Positions 1 through 8,684 of a stretch of DNA of 64,000 nt are shown here, piece by piece (within the stretch, counting starts at the first letter, position 1; each line of letters begins with the position of its first letter). Made by a program: the position numbers and the translations under genes. The DNA lies in NCBI GenBank assembly GCA_949841355.1, contig CATKZP010000001.1, positions 62,001 through 126,000 of the forward strand. Direction: 5' to 3'. The DNA comes from an uncultured Oscillospiraceae bacterium (GTDB taxonomy: Bacteria; Bacillota; Clostridia; Oscillospirales; Oscillospiraceae). The notes under the pieces were generated by a model that saw only the letters and a program-made list of their open reading frames with translations, made no database searches and had not been told where the DNA came from.

Positions 1-203
1 GTTGTGATGAGCAGCAGCGAGGGGAAAATAGAGAACTCCAGCGCGTCGGAGATATTCATGGTAATCATCAGGATCATGATGGACAGTCCGATGTTCACCA
101 CCAGCAGAATATCCAGGATGGCGGGGTTCAGGGGGATAAACAGGAACATGACCACGACCACCACAAACAGCGCTATGACATTGTTCAAAATACGTTTGAG
201 CAC
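1..203 (-). CDS. flhA: FlhA, flagellar type III export gate protein (N-terminal part, cut by window edge)
   Basis: Reading leftwards from a GTG at 201-203 gives MLKRILNNVI and then a long hydrophobic run, followed by NPAILDILLVVNIGLSIMI and ISDALEFSIFPSLLL. That is the typical first and second transmembrane region of FlhA, the large export-gate protein of the flagellar secretion apparatus. A clear Shine-Dalgarno AGGAGGTGAG lies about 9 bases upstream of the GTG. It follows flhB with a gap of 36 bases, as in other clostridial flagellar operons. Only about 67 codons are inside the window; the cytoplasmic domain lies outside. Confidence 0.88.
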   Translation of the reverse strand, partial: MLKRILNNVIALFVVVVVMFLFIPLNPAILDILLVVNIGLSIMILMITMNISDALEFSIFPSLLLIT

Positions 204-239
204 GTGTGGTCTCACCTCCTGGTGGGTCGTCCCGGTCGT

Positions 240-1310
240 TTACTTTACGATCTGCTTCTTGTCGTTCAGCTTGAAGATATACACCAGCACCTCCGCCACC
301 GCGCCGTACAGCTCCGGCGGAATCATCTGGTTCAGCTCCGTCTGCGCGTACAGTGCCCGGGCCAGGGGCACGTTTTCAATGACGGCCACCTTGTTCTCCT
401 CGGCAATCTGAACGATGCGCAGCGCCACGTTATCCTGGCCCTTGGCCAGCACAATGGGGGCGTCGTCCTGGTCCGGCTTATAGCGCAGGGCCACGGCGAA
501 GTGGGTGGGGTTACGGATGACCACGTCCGCCCCGGGCACCTGCTGCATCATGCGCTGCTGGGCCCGCCGGCGCTGGATCTCCTTAATCTTCCCCTTCACC
601 TGGGGGTCGCCTTCCATCTGTTTGTATTCCTCTTTGACCTCCTGCTTGGTCATCATCATGTTCTTCTCGTAATCCCACCACTGGTAGAAGAAGTCCATGG
701 CGGCCACCGCCACAAAGGCAATGCAGATACGCACCACCATTCCCCCCGCCATCTCCACCAAATGGGCCACGGCGGCGGGCAGCTCGGTATACAGGTAGTT
801 GGAGCTTTCCAGGAACATATCCCGGATGCTCAGCGAGATGATCGCCATTAAAATGACGATCTTGATGAGGTTTTTCAGGGTTTCCACCAAGCTCTTCAGG
901 GAGAAGAGCCGTTTGAAGCCCTGAAGGGGGCTGAGCCGGCTGAATTTCGGCTTCATGGACTCGGTGCTCACCAGGAACTGGGTCTGGGCGAAGGTGGCCG
1001 CCACGGCGCACAAAATGGCCACCGCCGCCACAATTCCCACCGTTTTCAGCGCCAGCACAATTCCCTGGACCGCCAGCTCGGCGCACACGCCGCCCACATC
1101 CCGGGATTCCTCCCCCGCGGTGGTGAGGCACAGCGTCATGAACCCGCCGATCTGCTGGGCGAAGGAACCGGTGAGCAGCCACAGCGTGCCGAAGGTGCCC
1201 AGCAGGCTGGCCACCGCCACGGCGTCCTGGCTTTTAAAGACGTTACCCTTTTTTCGTTCGTCCCGTCGCTTTTTTGGTGTCGCTTTTTCTGTTTTATTTC
1301 CCTCGGGCAA
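240..1310 (-). CDS. flhB: FlhB, flagellar export switch protein
   Basis: This 356-residue membrane protein is the substrate-specificity switch of flagellar type III export. The N-terminus has the usual basic KTEKATPKKRRDERKKG stretch. Four hydrophobic segments follow, then a cytoplasmic domain with the autocleavage motif NPTH at residues 267-270. Cleavage between N and P lets the apparatus change from rod/hook to filament export. Length and motif order are normal. It sits between fliR and flhA. Confidence 0.96.
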   Translation of the reverse strand: MPEGNKTEKATPKKRRDERKKGNVFKSQDAVAVASLLGTFGTLWLLTGSFAQQIGGFMTLCLTTAGEESRDVGGVCAELAVQGIVLALKTVGIVAAVAILCAVAATFAQTQFLVSTESMKPKFSRLSPLQGFKRLFSLKSLVETLKNLIKIVILMAIISLSIRDMFLESSNYLYTELPAAVAHLVEMAGGMVVRICIAFVAVAAMDFFYQWWDYEKNMMMTKQEVKEEYKQMEGDPQVKGKIKEIQRRRAQQRMMQQVPGADVVIRNPTHFAVALRYKPDQDDAPIVLAKGQDNVALRIVQIAEENKVAVIENVPLARALYAQTELNQMIPPELYGAVAEVLVYIFKLNDKKQIVK

Positions 1311-1416
1311 CGTCTGTCCCCCCTTAGATCCCGCGAACCCCTGTCCTCAGAAGGGAGGAGGAAGAGGAATGTCAAAAACTATCTGTTGTTTTTTGGAAAA
1401 TCATGACGAAAAGAAA

Positions 1417-2181
1417 TCACCCGCTCAGGGTCAGCACGTCATGAAGCGCATTGAGCATCGCCGCCTCCGCCTGGAGGAGGAACTCGCTGAAGGGGACGGT
1501 GAGCACCAGCAGCAGCGCCAGCCCCACGATGACCTTCAGCTCGATGTTGATGGCGAACACGTTGATCTGCGGAATGACCTTCATCAGCACCCCCATGCCT
1601 ACCTGAGCGATGAGCTCGGCGGCCAGTATGGGCATACTCAGCTTGATTCCCAGCACCGTGCACTCCACGAACAGCTCCAGCAGCAGCTCATAGGCCGGCA
1701 GGCCGATGGCCACCTGCCCATAGGGGACCAGCTCCCCGGAGGTGAGGAAAATGCGCAGCAGGGTCAGATGCCCCCCCGCCGCGAAAAACAGCAGGGTCAT
1801 CAGCGCGTTGAGGATCTGACCGGTGACGGACATGTTGGCCGAGGTTCCCGGGTCATACATCTGATTCATGGTCATACCCATCTGGGTGTCGATGATGGAG
1901 CCGGCCAGCTGAGGGATGTAGAAGAAGATGTTGGCCACCATGCCCAGCAGGAAGCCCACCGCCAGCTCCAGCAGCATCCGCACCGCCAGCTCCACAATCC
2001 CCACGGGAACGCTCACCGTCTGGACGGTCAGGGACGCGGTGAATACTGACAGCACCAGCGTCATGCCCACCCGGAAGGGGTCGGGGATGTTCCGGCGGCC
2101 CAGCAGGGGATTGAAGAGGATGAACCCACTGATGCGGGCCATGATATAGAGAAATGCGGTCAGTTCCGCCCAGTCGATCAT
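1417..2181 (-). CDS. fliR: FliR, flagellar export gate protein
   Basis: This 254-residue protein has about six hydrophobic segments and is an integral export-gate subunit assembling with FliP and FliQ in the MS-ring pore. FliR-type features include the start AELTAFLYIMARISGFILFNPLLG and the membrane-region NQMYDPG. Size is normal for the family. It starts 15 bases after the fliQ stop and is followed by a gap of about 106 bases before flhB. Confidence 0.95.
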   Translation of the reverse strand: MIDWAELTAFLYIMARISGFILFNPLLGRRNIPDPFRVGMTLVLSVFTASLTVQTVSVPVGIVELAVRMLLELAVGFLLGMVANIFFYIPQLAGSIIDTQMGMTMNQMYDPGTSANMSVTGQILNALMTLLFFAAGGHLTLLRIFLTSGELVPYGQVAIGLPAYELLLELFVECTVLGIKLSMPILAAELIAQVGMGVLMKVIPQINVFAINIELKVIVGLALLLVLTVPFSEFLLQAEAAMLNALHDVLTLSG

Positions 2182-2196
2182 GGCTGTCTCTCCCGT

Positions 2197-2457
2197 TTAG
2201 CTGCTGATCAGCGAAAAGATCTCCAGCGTATAGTCCTTGAGGGTGTCCAGCATCCAGCCGCCGCCCAGCAGCAGCACGCCGATCACCACGATCAGCTTGA
2301 GCACGAAGGAGATGGTCTGCTCGTGAATCTGGGTGACTGCCTGAAAGATGGCCACCACCACGCCCACCAGCATACTCAGCAGCAGCATGGGGCTGGCCAG
2401 CTTGATGGCCACGCCCACCGCATCCCGCACCAGGTCCATTACCAGCGTGGTGTTCAC
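2197..2457 (-). CDS. fliQ: FliQ, flagellar export gate protein
   Basis: This 86-residue protein has two transmembrane helices and the family pattern A-I-K-L-A-S-P-M-L-L near residue 20, followed by AVTQIHEQTISFVLK. FliQ is a small subunit of the FliPQR export gate. Length matches the family. It lies 22 bases after fliP, with the ribosome binding site AAGGAGGGTGAG just upstream of its start. Confidence 0.95.
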   Translation of the reverse strand: MNTTLVMDLVRDAVGVAIKLASPMLLLSMLVGVVVAIFQAVTQIHEQTISFVLKLIVVIGVLLLGGGWMLDTLKDYTLEIFSLISS

Positions 2458-2479
2458 CTCTCACCCTCCTTCCAGGAAA

Positions 2480-3151
2480 TCACTTGACGCTCTGCACCAG
2501 CGCGGAGAACAGCACCTGCCAGCCGTTGACCGACACAAACAGCAGCAGCTTGAAGGGCGTGGAGATCATGGCCGGCGGCAGCATAATCATACCCATGGAC
2601 ATCAGCGTGGAGGACACCACCACGTCGATGAGCAGGAAGGGGATATACAGCAAAAAGCCGATATAGAACGCTTTTTGCAGCTCCTGGGTCATGAAGGAGG
2701 GCACGATGACCCGCAGGGGCAGCTCCTGCACGGCCTGCTCCCCCTCCGCCGGTACGTCGATGTGGGCCAGATTGCAGTACATCTCCACCGTGCGCCACTC
2801 GGTGTTGGCCATCATGAATTCCTTCAGCGGCACGCTGGCCCGGTCCACGAATTCCTCCGCCCCGATCTCCTGCTCCCTGTACGGCTCCCAAGCCTCCGTC
2901 TGGATGCGGGTGAGCACCGGGTTCATGGTGATCAGGGTGAGGAACAAGGCAATGCCCACCAGCACCGTGTTGGGCGGCGTCTGCTGGGTGCCCATGGCGT
3001 TGCGCAGAAAGGACAGCGAAATGATGTACCTCGTAAACGAGGTCATCATCACCATCATGGAGGGCAGCAGGGCGATCATGGTGGTGAGGAACAGGACCTC
3101 CAGAGTCTGGACGCTGTCACCGTTAATGTTAATCAGGCCATCGGTCGGCAT
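2480..3151 (-). CDS. fliP: FliP, flagellar export gate protein
   Basis: From the chosen start (MPTDGLININGDSVQ) the protein is 223 residues. The open frame extends 18 codons further upstream, but GAGGTGAGG lies 5 bases before the ATG at 3151, and the extension would overlap fliO further. FliP hallmarks are MMTSFTRYIISLSFLRNAMGTQQ, PFLLIDVVVSSTLMSMGM and the C-terminal FKLLLFVSVNGW. There is no obvious cleavable signal peptide, unlike the enterobacterial protein. It forms the core of the export channel with FliQ and FliR. Confidence 0.95.
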   Translation of the reverse strand: MPTDGLININGDSVQTLEVLFLTTMIALLPSMMVMMTSFTRYIISLSFLRNAMGTQQTPPNTVLVGIALFLTLITMNPVLTRIQTEAWEPYREQEIGAEEFVDRASVPLKEFMMANTEWRTVEMYCNLAHIDVPAEGEQAVQELPLRVIVPSFMTQELQKAFYIGFLLYIPFLLIDVVVSSTLMSMGMIMLPPAMISTPFKLLLFVSVNGWQVLFSALVQSVK

Positions 3152-3158
3152 CCCATCC

Positions 3159-3569
3159 TCACCTCGGTTTCTTTTGCTTGAGTACGGCGCGCAGTGCCTC
3201 CCCAAAGCTGGGGGGTGCCGGCTGGTCGGGAGGCGTGGCGTACAGCGCCTGGGCCTCTTCCTGGGTGAGCTCCGCCAGCATGGTCACGCCGGAGGGCGCC
3301 ACCCCCAGCAGGAGATACCGCTCTCCCGCCTGGACGAGCACCGCGCTCTGCTCCCGCCCCAGCGGCAGCCGGGCCAGCGCCTTGAAACGGCCTGTCCCTC
3401 CAGACGCGCCCAGCCCGCCAAAGCCCCTTCTGCCCGCCACGTACCTGGTGAACAGGTACGCCAGCACGATGATGACCACCACGCACAGCAGCATCCACAT
3501 CAGGGACAGCAGGCTGTCCAGCGCCGTGGCCTCCAGGGCCAGAACGGGCACGCGCGGGGAGACTGTCAT
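3159..3569 (-). CDS. fliO: FliO, flagellar biosynthesis protein
   Basis: This 136-residue protein has one N-terminal transmembrane helix (about residues 20-45), followed by a basic cytoplasmic region with the FliO pattern RFKALARLPLGREQSAVLVQAGERYLLLGVAPSG. FliO is the assembly factor for the FliP ring. Its ATG shares one base with the cheY stop (TGATGA) and its end lies against fliP, indicating tight translational coupling. The sequence family is variable, so the assignment rests on both the fold-level pattern and the cheY-fliO-fliP order. Confidence 0.9.
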   Translation of the reverse strand: MTVSPRVPVLALEATALDSLLSLMWMLLCVVVIIVLAYLFTRYVAGRRGFGGLGASGGTGRFKALARLPLGREQSAVLVQAGERYLLLGVAPSGVTMLAELTQEEAQALYATPPDQPAPPSFGEALRAVLKQKKPR

Positions 3570-3937
3570 CAGGGCGCGCCCAGGATCGAGGTGACGGTCT
3601 TGAGCACCCGGTCGGGCTTAAAGGGCTTGACGATGAAGTCCTTGGCGCCAGAGCGCACGGCGTCCATAACCATGGACTCCTGGCCCATGGCGGAGCACAT
3701 GACCACGTTGGCGCTGCCGTCCTTGGCACGGATGGCCTTCAGGGCCTCCAGGCCGTCCATGTTGGGCATGGTGATGTCCATGACCACCAGGTCGGGACCG
3801 ATCTCACCGAACTTCTCCACCGCGTCGGCGCCGTCAACGGCCTCAAACACCTCAGTGTAACCGTTCTTCACCAGCGTGTCCTTGATCATCTTGCGCATGA
3901 AAGCAGCGTCGTCCACTAACAGAATCTTCTTAGCCAT
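3569..3937 (-). CDS. cheY: CheY-type single-domain response regulator
   Basis: This 122-residue receiver domain has no output domain. The acidic pair D9/D10, phosphoacceptor D54 in VVMDITMPNMDG, switch serine S82 and conserved lysine K104 are all present. Phosphorylated CheY binds the flagellar switch to change rotation. The start is taken at MAKKILLVDD; a seven-codon upstream extension has no better ribosome binding site. It lies between fliY and fliO, as in Bacillus and clostridial operons, beside the switch proteins it acts on and the phosphatase FliY. Confidence 0.95.
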   Translation of the reverse strand: MAKKILLVDDAAFMRKMIKDTLVKNGYTEVFEAVDGADAVEKFGEIGPDLVVMDITMPNMDGLEALKAIRAKDGSANVVMCSAMGQESMVMDAVRSGAKDFIVKPFKPDRVLKTVTSILGAP

Positions 3938-4017
3938 GGTTGATCCATCCTTTTCCATTATATGTTGTGTACCCCGCCGTTGTAAACGTGCCGGGGCCGG
4001 GTATGCCTTTCTGGCCC

Positions 4018-5523
4018 TTACTTACCGCCCGCCAGCATCTCAATGCCGGGAGCCTGGACGATCTCGGTGATGCGGACGCCGAAATTGTCCTCAATGACCA
4101 CCACTTCGCCCCGGGCAATGCACTTGCCGTTGACGAACAGGTCCACCTGATCGCCCGCCAGCTTATCCAGCACCACCAGGGAGCCCTTGGCAAACTCCAG
4201 GATGTCCTGCACCTTTCGCTTGGCCCGGCCGATCTCCACCGTCACCTGGAGGGGCACCTCCATGATGAGGTCCAGATTCTGGGCCTGCTCCTTACCCAGC
4301 CGCTCGGCGGGGTCCATCTCCTCCATATGCACCGGCTTGGTGGCGATGACCTTGGGCTCGGGCGCGGCCTTCTGGACGTGGGCCTCCTGCTGGGGGGGAT
4401 AGGGGTAGGGATAGGGCGGATAATACATGGGAGGATATCCCATATACCCGTTGGGGAAGTTCCCATCCGGCCCGGGCATGGGGAAGGATGGCATCTGTCC
4501 GGGCTGGCCCATCTGGGGCGGCATGCCGGGCATGGGAGCCTGGGCCGCCGGGGCCTGGGGCTGGGGAGCGGGCGCGGGAGCAGGCTGAGGCGCAGGGGCC
4601 GGAGCGGGCGCAGGAGCGGGCTCGCTGTTCATTCCGGCCAGCATCTTCTCAATGTCGTCCTGGCTCATCTTCTTGTCCCCGCCCGAGGGCTCCGAAGCAG
4701 GCGCGGGAGCGGATGCCCCTCCCGACATCATGGCCTCAATCTCCTCCTGGCTCATCATGCGGTTGCTGGGCTCGGGCGCGGGGGGCTCCGCGGGCGCCGC
4801 CGCGCCGGGACCGCCGCCGGCCAGCATGGCCTCGATCTCCTCCTGGCTGAGGGGCCGGTTGCTGGCCTCGGGCGCCTGCTGGGCGGGAGGCGGCGCGGCC
4901 GCGCCGGATTCCGTGCCGGACACCTCGTCCTCCAGCCCCAGGCTTTTGAGCAGCTCCTTGGCCAGAGCCACCGACATAACGTTCATGAACTCGCTTTCCA
5001 GGGCGTCCTCAATCTTCAGGAAGAACTTGACCACCACAATCTGGTCCGCGCCCTGGGGCAGATGGTTCTGCTTGAACTGCTCCAGGTTTTCCAGTTCAAA
5101 GGATACCGGAGTGGAGATGTCCACCCGGAAGCCCAGGAAGTCGGACATGGCGGTGGCGGCGGACCCCATCATCTGGTTCATGACCTCGCACACACAGCTG
5201 ATGGTCAGCTCATTGAGTTCAAACTCCTCGTCGGCAGTCTCCATTCCCATGAGAATGTCCACGATGACTTTGATGTCGCTGCGCTTGAGCAGCATGATGT
5301 TGCTGCCCTCCAGGCCCTCGACGTATTTGATCTCCACACCGATGGCCGGTTCCAGATTGCCCAGGGAAAAGTCCTTCACATCCACCACTGAGACCGTGGG
5401 CGTGGTAATGTCCACCCGATGGTCCAGCATGTTCGACACGGCGGTGGCCGAGGAGCCCAGGCTGATATTCATCATCTCGCCCAAGGCGTCTATCGCCATT
5501 GGGCTGAACATTTCCTTCTCCAT
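4018..5523 (-). CDS. fliY: FliY, flagellar switch protein with CheC phosphatase and FliN domains
   Basis: This 501-residue protein has an N-terminal CheC/CheX-type phosphatase region (about 1-195), a long low-complexity linker (about 205-400) and a C-terminal SpoA/FliN domain (about 420-500). Both phosphatase centres keep the E-x2-N-x22-P pattern (E16/N19/P42 and E113/N116/P139), so CheY-P dephosphorylation is expected. The N-terminus lacks the usual CheY-docking peptide. Instead the linker carries three copies of a very similar motif: LSQEEIEAML at 225-234, MSQEEIEAMM at 257-266 and MSQDDIEKML at 286-295. An Ala-Pro and Tyr-Pro-rich stretch follows. It starts directly after fliM. Confidence 0.94.
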   Translation of the reverse strand: MEKEMFSPMAIDALGEMMNISLGSSATAVSNMLDHRVDITTPTVSVVDVKDFSLGNLEPAIGVEIKYVEGLEGSNIMLLKRSDIKVIVDILMGMETADEEFELNELTISCVCEVMNQMMGSAATAMSDFLGFRVDISTPVSFELENLEQFKQNHLPQGADQIVVVKFFLKIEDALESEFMNVMSVALAKELLKSLGLEDEVSGTESGAAAPPPAQQAPEASNRPLSQEEIEAMLAGGGPGAAAPAEPPAPEPSNRMMSQEEIEAMMSGGASAPAPASEPSGGDKKMSQDDIEKMLAGMNSEPAPAPAPAPAPQPAPAPAPQPQAPAAQAPMPGMPPQMGQPGQMPSFPMPGPDGNFPNGYMGYPPMYYPPYPYPYPPQQEAHVQKAAPEPKVIATKPVHMEEMDPAERLGKEQAQNLDLIMEVPLQVTVEIGRAKRKVQDILEFAKGSLVVLDKLAGDQVDLFVNGKCIARGEVVVIEDNFGVRITEIVQAPGIEMLAGGK

Positions 5524-5526
5524 CCC

Positions 5527-6552
5527 TTACTCGCTCCTTTGTTCGGCCGAATAGCATACCTCGTCTATCTTGATGGCCATGTTTTTCTTGTGGGTTCCGA
5601 TTCGCCCGGTAAACCATTGGTAGCCGCCGATTTCGAGGAATACCGGCGAGTCCTTCGACCGTCCCAGGTCCACCACGTCGCCCACGTTAAGATGATAAAT
5701 GTCGCTCAGGGACAGCTGAGTGTCTCCCAGCTGGGCGATGATCTCCAGGCTGGAATCCCGCAGTTCGTCAAAGATCTGCTGCGAGTTGTCCTCGCTGGCC
5801 ACCTTACGGCCCATGCTCTCCCGGTTGACCTCGCCAAAGATGCTCATGAGCACATTGCCCGGCAGCACGACGCTCATGCGCCCCTCGCTGCCGCCGAAGG
5901 TGAGCTTCATGTCCACCAGCACCACCGTCTCGTCCAGGTTCAGCAGCGTGACCAGGGTGGGATTCACCTGCGTTCGCTCGTACTCGAAGCTGACCGGCAC
6001 ATAGTTCTCCCAGCTGCTCCCCATCAGCGCCACGATGTCCTTCAGAAGCAGCTCGTAAAGCTGGAGCTCCAGGTCGGTATAGGCATAGCCCATGGGAATC
6101 TCCCGGTCCGTGTCCCCTTCGCTGCCCATCATCCGGTCCATCATGCCCAGCGCCGTCTGGGTGGACAGGTAGATCATCACCGGGTCCTCCGCCTGTGTGG
6201 GCTGTCCTCCCTCCGTCCGGGGGTGGATGGTCACGTCCACTATGGCCAGCACGTCCCCTTCCATCAGGGCGTTGTTGAACTCATAGAACTTCTGCTCCTC
6301 AATGCTCTCCACCGTGATCTCGCAGTTGGTGCGCAGCTGGGCGTTAAGCCGGGAGCTGATGACCCGGGTGTAATTCTCGAAGATGCCGTGGAGCATCTTG
6401 ATACGATCCTTGGTAAATTTGCGCGGGGTGGTGAAGTCGTATTTCCGATACTTTTTTTCCGGCTTTTTCTCCTCCGCCTGATCTGGGCTGCCACCAGTGC
6501 GCATGGAGTTTAGGAGCGCGTCAATTTGACTTTGTGACAAAACCTCAGACAT
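5527..6552 (-). CDS. fliM: FliM, flagellar motor switch protein
   Basis: This 341-residue protein begins with the canonical CheY-P-binding peptide LSQSQIDALL at residues 5-14. The CheC-like middle domain starts near KYRKYDFTTPRKFTKD, and a C-terminal SpoA domain follows (about 260-335). It forms the bulk of the C-ring and links FliG to FliN/FliY. Length and domain order are normal. It is three bases upstream of fliY and downstream of motB. Confidence 0.96.
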   Translation of the reverse strand: MSEVLSQSQIDALLNSMRTGGSPDQAEEKKPEKKYRKYDFTTPRKFTKDRIKMLHGIFENYTRVISSRLNAQLRTNCEITVESIEEQKFYEFNNALMEGDVLAIVDVTIHPRTEGGQPTQAEDPVMIYLSTQTALGMMDRMMGSEGDTDREIPMGYAYTDLELQLYELLLKDIVALMGSSWENYVPVSFEYERTQVNPTLVTLLNLDETVVLVDMKLTFGGSEGRMSVVLPGNVLMSIFGEVNRESMGRKVASEDNSQQIFDELRDSSLEIIAQLGDTQLSLSDIYHLNVGDVVDLGRSKDSPVFLEIGGYQWFTGRIGTHKKNMAIKIDEVCYSAEQRSE

Positions 6553-6593
6553 GGAATCACCTCACCTGCTCTGCTGTATTCTCAAAACGGATT

Positions 6594-7415
6594 TTAGGAA
6601 TTTTCCTGCGAATCTGCGCCTGTCTCGCTGGTATCGAAATGGGTCAGCGACTCTCCCAGCTTATCCGCCTCCAGGTTGCGCCCGCTGATGATCATTTCCA
6701 CCCGGCGGTTGCTGCGCCGGCCCTCCAGGGTCTCGTTGCTGTCCACGGGGCGCCACTGGCCGCACCCCTCGCTCACCAGCCGCGCGGGGAAAATGGAGCT
6801 GTTGTCCTGGATGAACACCAGCACCTCCGTAGCGCGGTTGCTGGCCAGGAAGCGGTCGCCCTCCGTCTCATTAGGCTGATCGGCAAACTGCTGGGCGGTG
6901 TGGCCCTGAATGCGGATCTCCTCGATGGCGGGGGCCGCCTCGTCCAGCACATCGCACAGCTGGGAGAGGACCACCTTCGCCTCATCCCGCAGCACAAAGC
7001 TGTTTCCGCCGAAGAAAACGGTGTCGGTAAACTTGACGTATACCTTGCCGCCGTTCATATCCACCTGGATGGCGTCGTCCATGCCGTTGTCGGCGGCCAC
7101 GGCCTGGATGCGGTAGACCAGGTCCTCTATGATCTCATTGATCTCCTCCTGGGCCGCCACGTCCGGGATGGAGGGATAGCCGCCCTGGGATTCGTCCTCC
7201 GGGTCGGCTATCGGGCCGTCATTGCCCTCCGGGTCGGTGGCGGTCAGGTCCGCGAAGGGGTTAAAGCTGGTGACAATGGCCCGCCACTTCTCCTCGCTGA
7301 TGGTGGACATGGAGTACAGAAGGACGAAGAAGCACAAAAGCAGCGTGACCATATCGCCGTATGTATCCATCCAGTTGGCGCCACCGCCGCCGCCTTTTTT
7401 CTTTTTCACGCTCAC
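6594..7415 (-). CDS. motB: MotB, flagellar stator protein
   Basis: This 273-residue protein has a short lysine/glycine-rich cytoplasmic N-terminus, a single transmembrane helix with the ion-carrying aspartate D21 in TYGDMVTLLLCFF, and a C-terminal OmpA/MotB peptidoglycan-binding domain (roughly residues 130-255). The domain includes the IRIQGHTAQ and SNRATEVLVF motifs. It anchors the MotA/MotB stator to the wall. It follows motA by about 40 bases. Confidence 0.95.
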   Translation of the reverse strand: MSVKKKKGGGGGANWMDTYGDMVTLLLCFFVLLYSMSTISEEKWRAIVTSFNPFADLTATDPEGNDGPIADPEDESQGGYPSIPDVAAQEEINEIIEDLVYRIQAVAADNGMDDAIQVDMNGGKVYVKFTDTVFFGGNSFVLRDEAKVVLSQLCDVLDEAAPAIEEIRIQGHTAQQFADQPNETEGDRFLASNRATEVLVFIQDNSSIFPARLVSEGCGQWRPVDSNETLEGRRSNRRVEMIISGRNLEADKLGESLTHFDTSETGADSQENS

Positions 7416-7458
7416 GACGTTTTCAACTCCTTACACCGTGACTCTGGGAGCGTTCGCC

Positions 7459-8304
7459 TTACTCTCCGCCGCCGGCGGCCTTGGCGCCCTCCTCGCGCTT
7501 GCCCTGGGGAATGTAGGTCAGCAGCTTTTCCCGCAGCGCCTTGGGGTTCTCGCCGGACTGGATGGACATGATGCCCTCCACGATGATCTGCTTGCACAGC
7601 ACTTCCTCGCTGTCCCGAATACGCAGGTTGTTGGCGATGGGACCGAAGATCATATGGGCCAGAATACAGCCGTACAGGGTGGTAATCAAGGCCGTGCCCA
7701 TGTCCTTACCGATGGAGGAGCCTCCGTCTCCGCTCAGCTCCATGTTGTTCAGCATATTAATCAGGCCCACCAGCGTACCCACCATGCCGAAGGCCGGGGC
7801 CACGGCGCCCGCCTTGTCGTAAAGGGCGGCGGCGTCCTCGTGCCGGGCGGACATGCACTCGATGTCGTTCTCCAGAATGGCGCGCACCTTATCCGGGTCG
7901 TTGGCGTCCACGATGAGCATGATGGCCATTTTGAAGAAGGGGTCCTCCTGCTCGTTGGCCTTGCCTTCCAGGGCCAGCAGACCGTTTTTACGGGCGGTCT
8001 GAGCCAGGTCCACCAGCTGGTCGATGTACTTCATGGGGTTGAACTTGCCGGCGTTGAGCATGATGCCGAAGTGCTTGGGGATGGCCGACAGCGTGCTGCC
8101 CGGGAAGCTGGCCACCACGATGGCCACCGTACATCCGATGACGATGAAGATACTGGCCGCGTCGAAGAAGTTCCACAGGTTTTGGGGGTTGAAGGTGATG
8201 GGGTCCAGGCCCGCCGCCTTGGGACCGATGTTGATGCCCAGCACACAGCCCAGAAGGAACACGACTAACGCCAGCACAAGGCCGATGATATACGTAATAT
8301 TCAT
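7459..8304 (-). CDS. motA: MotA, flagellar stator protein
   Basis: This 281-residue protein has four transmembrane helices: two near the N-terminus and two after a cytoplasmic loop. The conserved proline region is APAFGMVGTLVGLINML, and the signature IFGPIANNLRIRDSEE follows. The cytoplasmic loop (about 75-160) holds charged residues that act on FliG. The C-terminus ends in a basic then Gly-rich tail. The protein is an ion-channel partner of MotB, encoded directly upstream of it. Confidence 0.95.
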   Translation of the reverse strand: MNITYIIGLVLALVVFLLGCVLGINIGPKAAGLDPITFNPQNLWNFFDAASIFIVIGCTVAIVVASFPGSTLSAIPKHFGIMLNAGKFNPMKYIDQLVDLAQTARKNGLLALEGKANEQEDPFFKMAIMLIVDANDPDKVRAILENDIECMSARHEDAAALYDKAGAVAPAFGMVGTLVGLINMLNNMELSGDGGSSIGKDMGTALITTLYGCILAHMIFGPIANNLRIRDSEEVLCKQIIVEGIMSIQSGENPKALREKLLTYIPQGKREEGAKAAGGGE

Positions 8305-8382
8305 TACAATGCTCTACCTCCAGAGTCCGGGCGCAGCTCACCGCCCGAAAGGCCGTTCAGGCCGTTTTATCTGTCTCGCCGG

Positions 8383-8598
8383 TTATCGGTTGTCCACCAC
8401 GGTGATCTGCCGGTGAATGTCCATCACCTTGGCGTTATACTTGGCGATCCTATCAATGATCTCATCCACACTTTCGCGGACAAGGTAGAAGTCGTGGTTC
8501 ATCATGACGATCTTGGATTCCGGAATGGTTTCAATATACTCGATTTGCAGATGATTGACAAGGAATTTTTCATGGTTGCGCTTGGTCAGGACGATCAT
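8383..8598 (-). CDS. flbD: FlbD-family flagellar protein
   Basis: This 71-residue protein starts MIVLTKRNHEKFLVNHLQIEYIE and contains GKIVMMNHDFYLVRES-like sequence, the pattern of the small FlbD family found between flgE and motA in Firmicutes. In Bacillus subtilis a protein of this family (SwrD) raises motor power; applying that role here is an inference. It is preceded by AAAGGAGGTATCACC, a strong ribosome binding site. Confidence 0.9.
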   Translation of the reverse strand: MIVLTKRNHEKFLVNHLQIEYIETIPESKIVMMNHDFYLVRESVDEIIDRIAKYNAKVMDIHRQITVVDNR

Positions 8599-8641
8599 GG
8601 TGATACCTCCTTTTTCCTATTCATAGGACTACAGGGGGATA

Positions 8642-8670
8642 GCCCGGGGAGAGATCGGCTCTCCCCGGGC
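8642..8670 (-). terminator. GC-rich hairpin between flgE and flbD (attenuator or mRNA-stabilising)
   Basis: There is a perfect 12-bp stem GCCCGGGGAGAG/CTCTCCCCGGGC with a 5-base loop, just after the hook gene stop. No U-tract follows it in the direction of the operon. It may therefore lower downstream transcription or protect the abundant flgE message rather than stop the operon. Confidence 0.55.
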
Positions 8671-8684
8671 CGTTTTCGAGCTTA

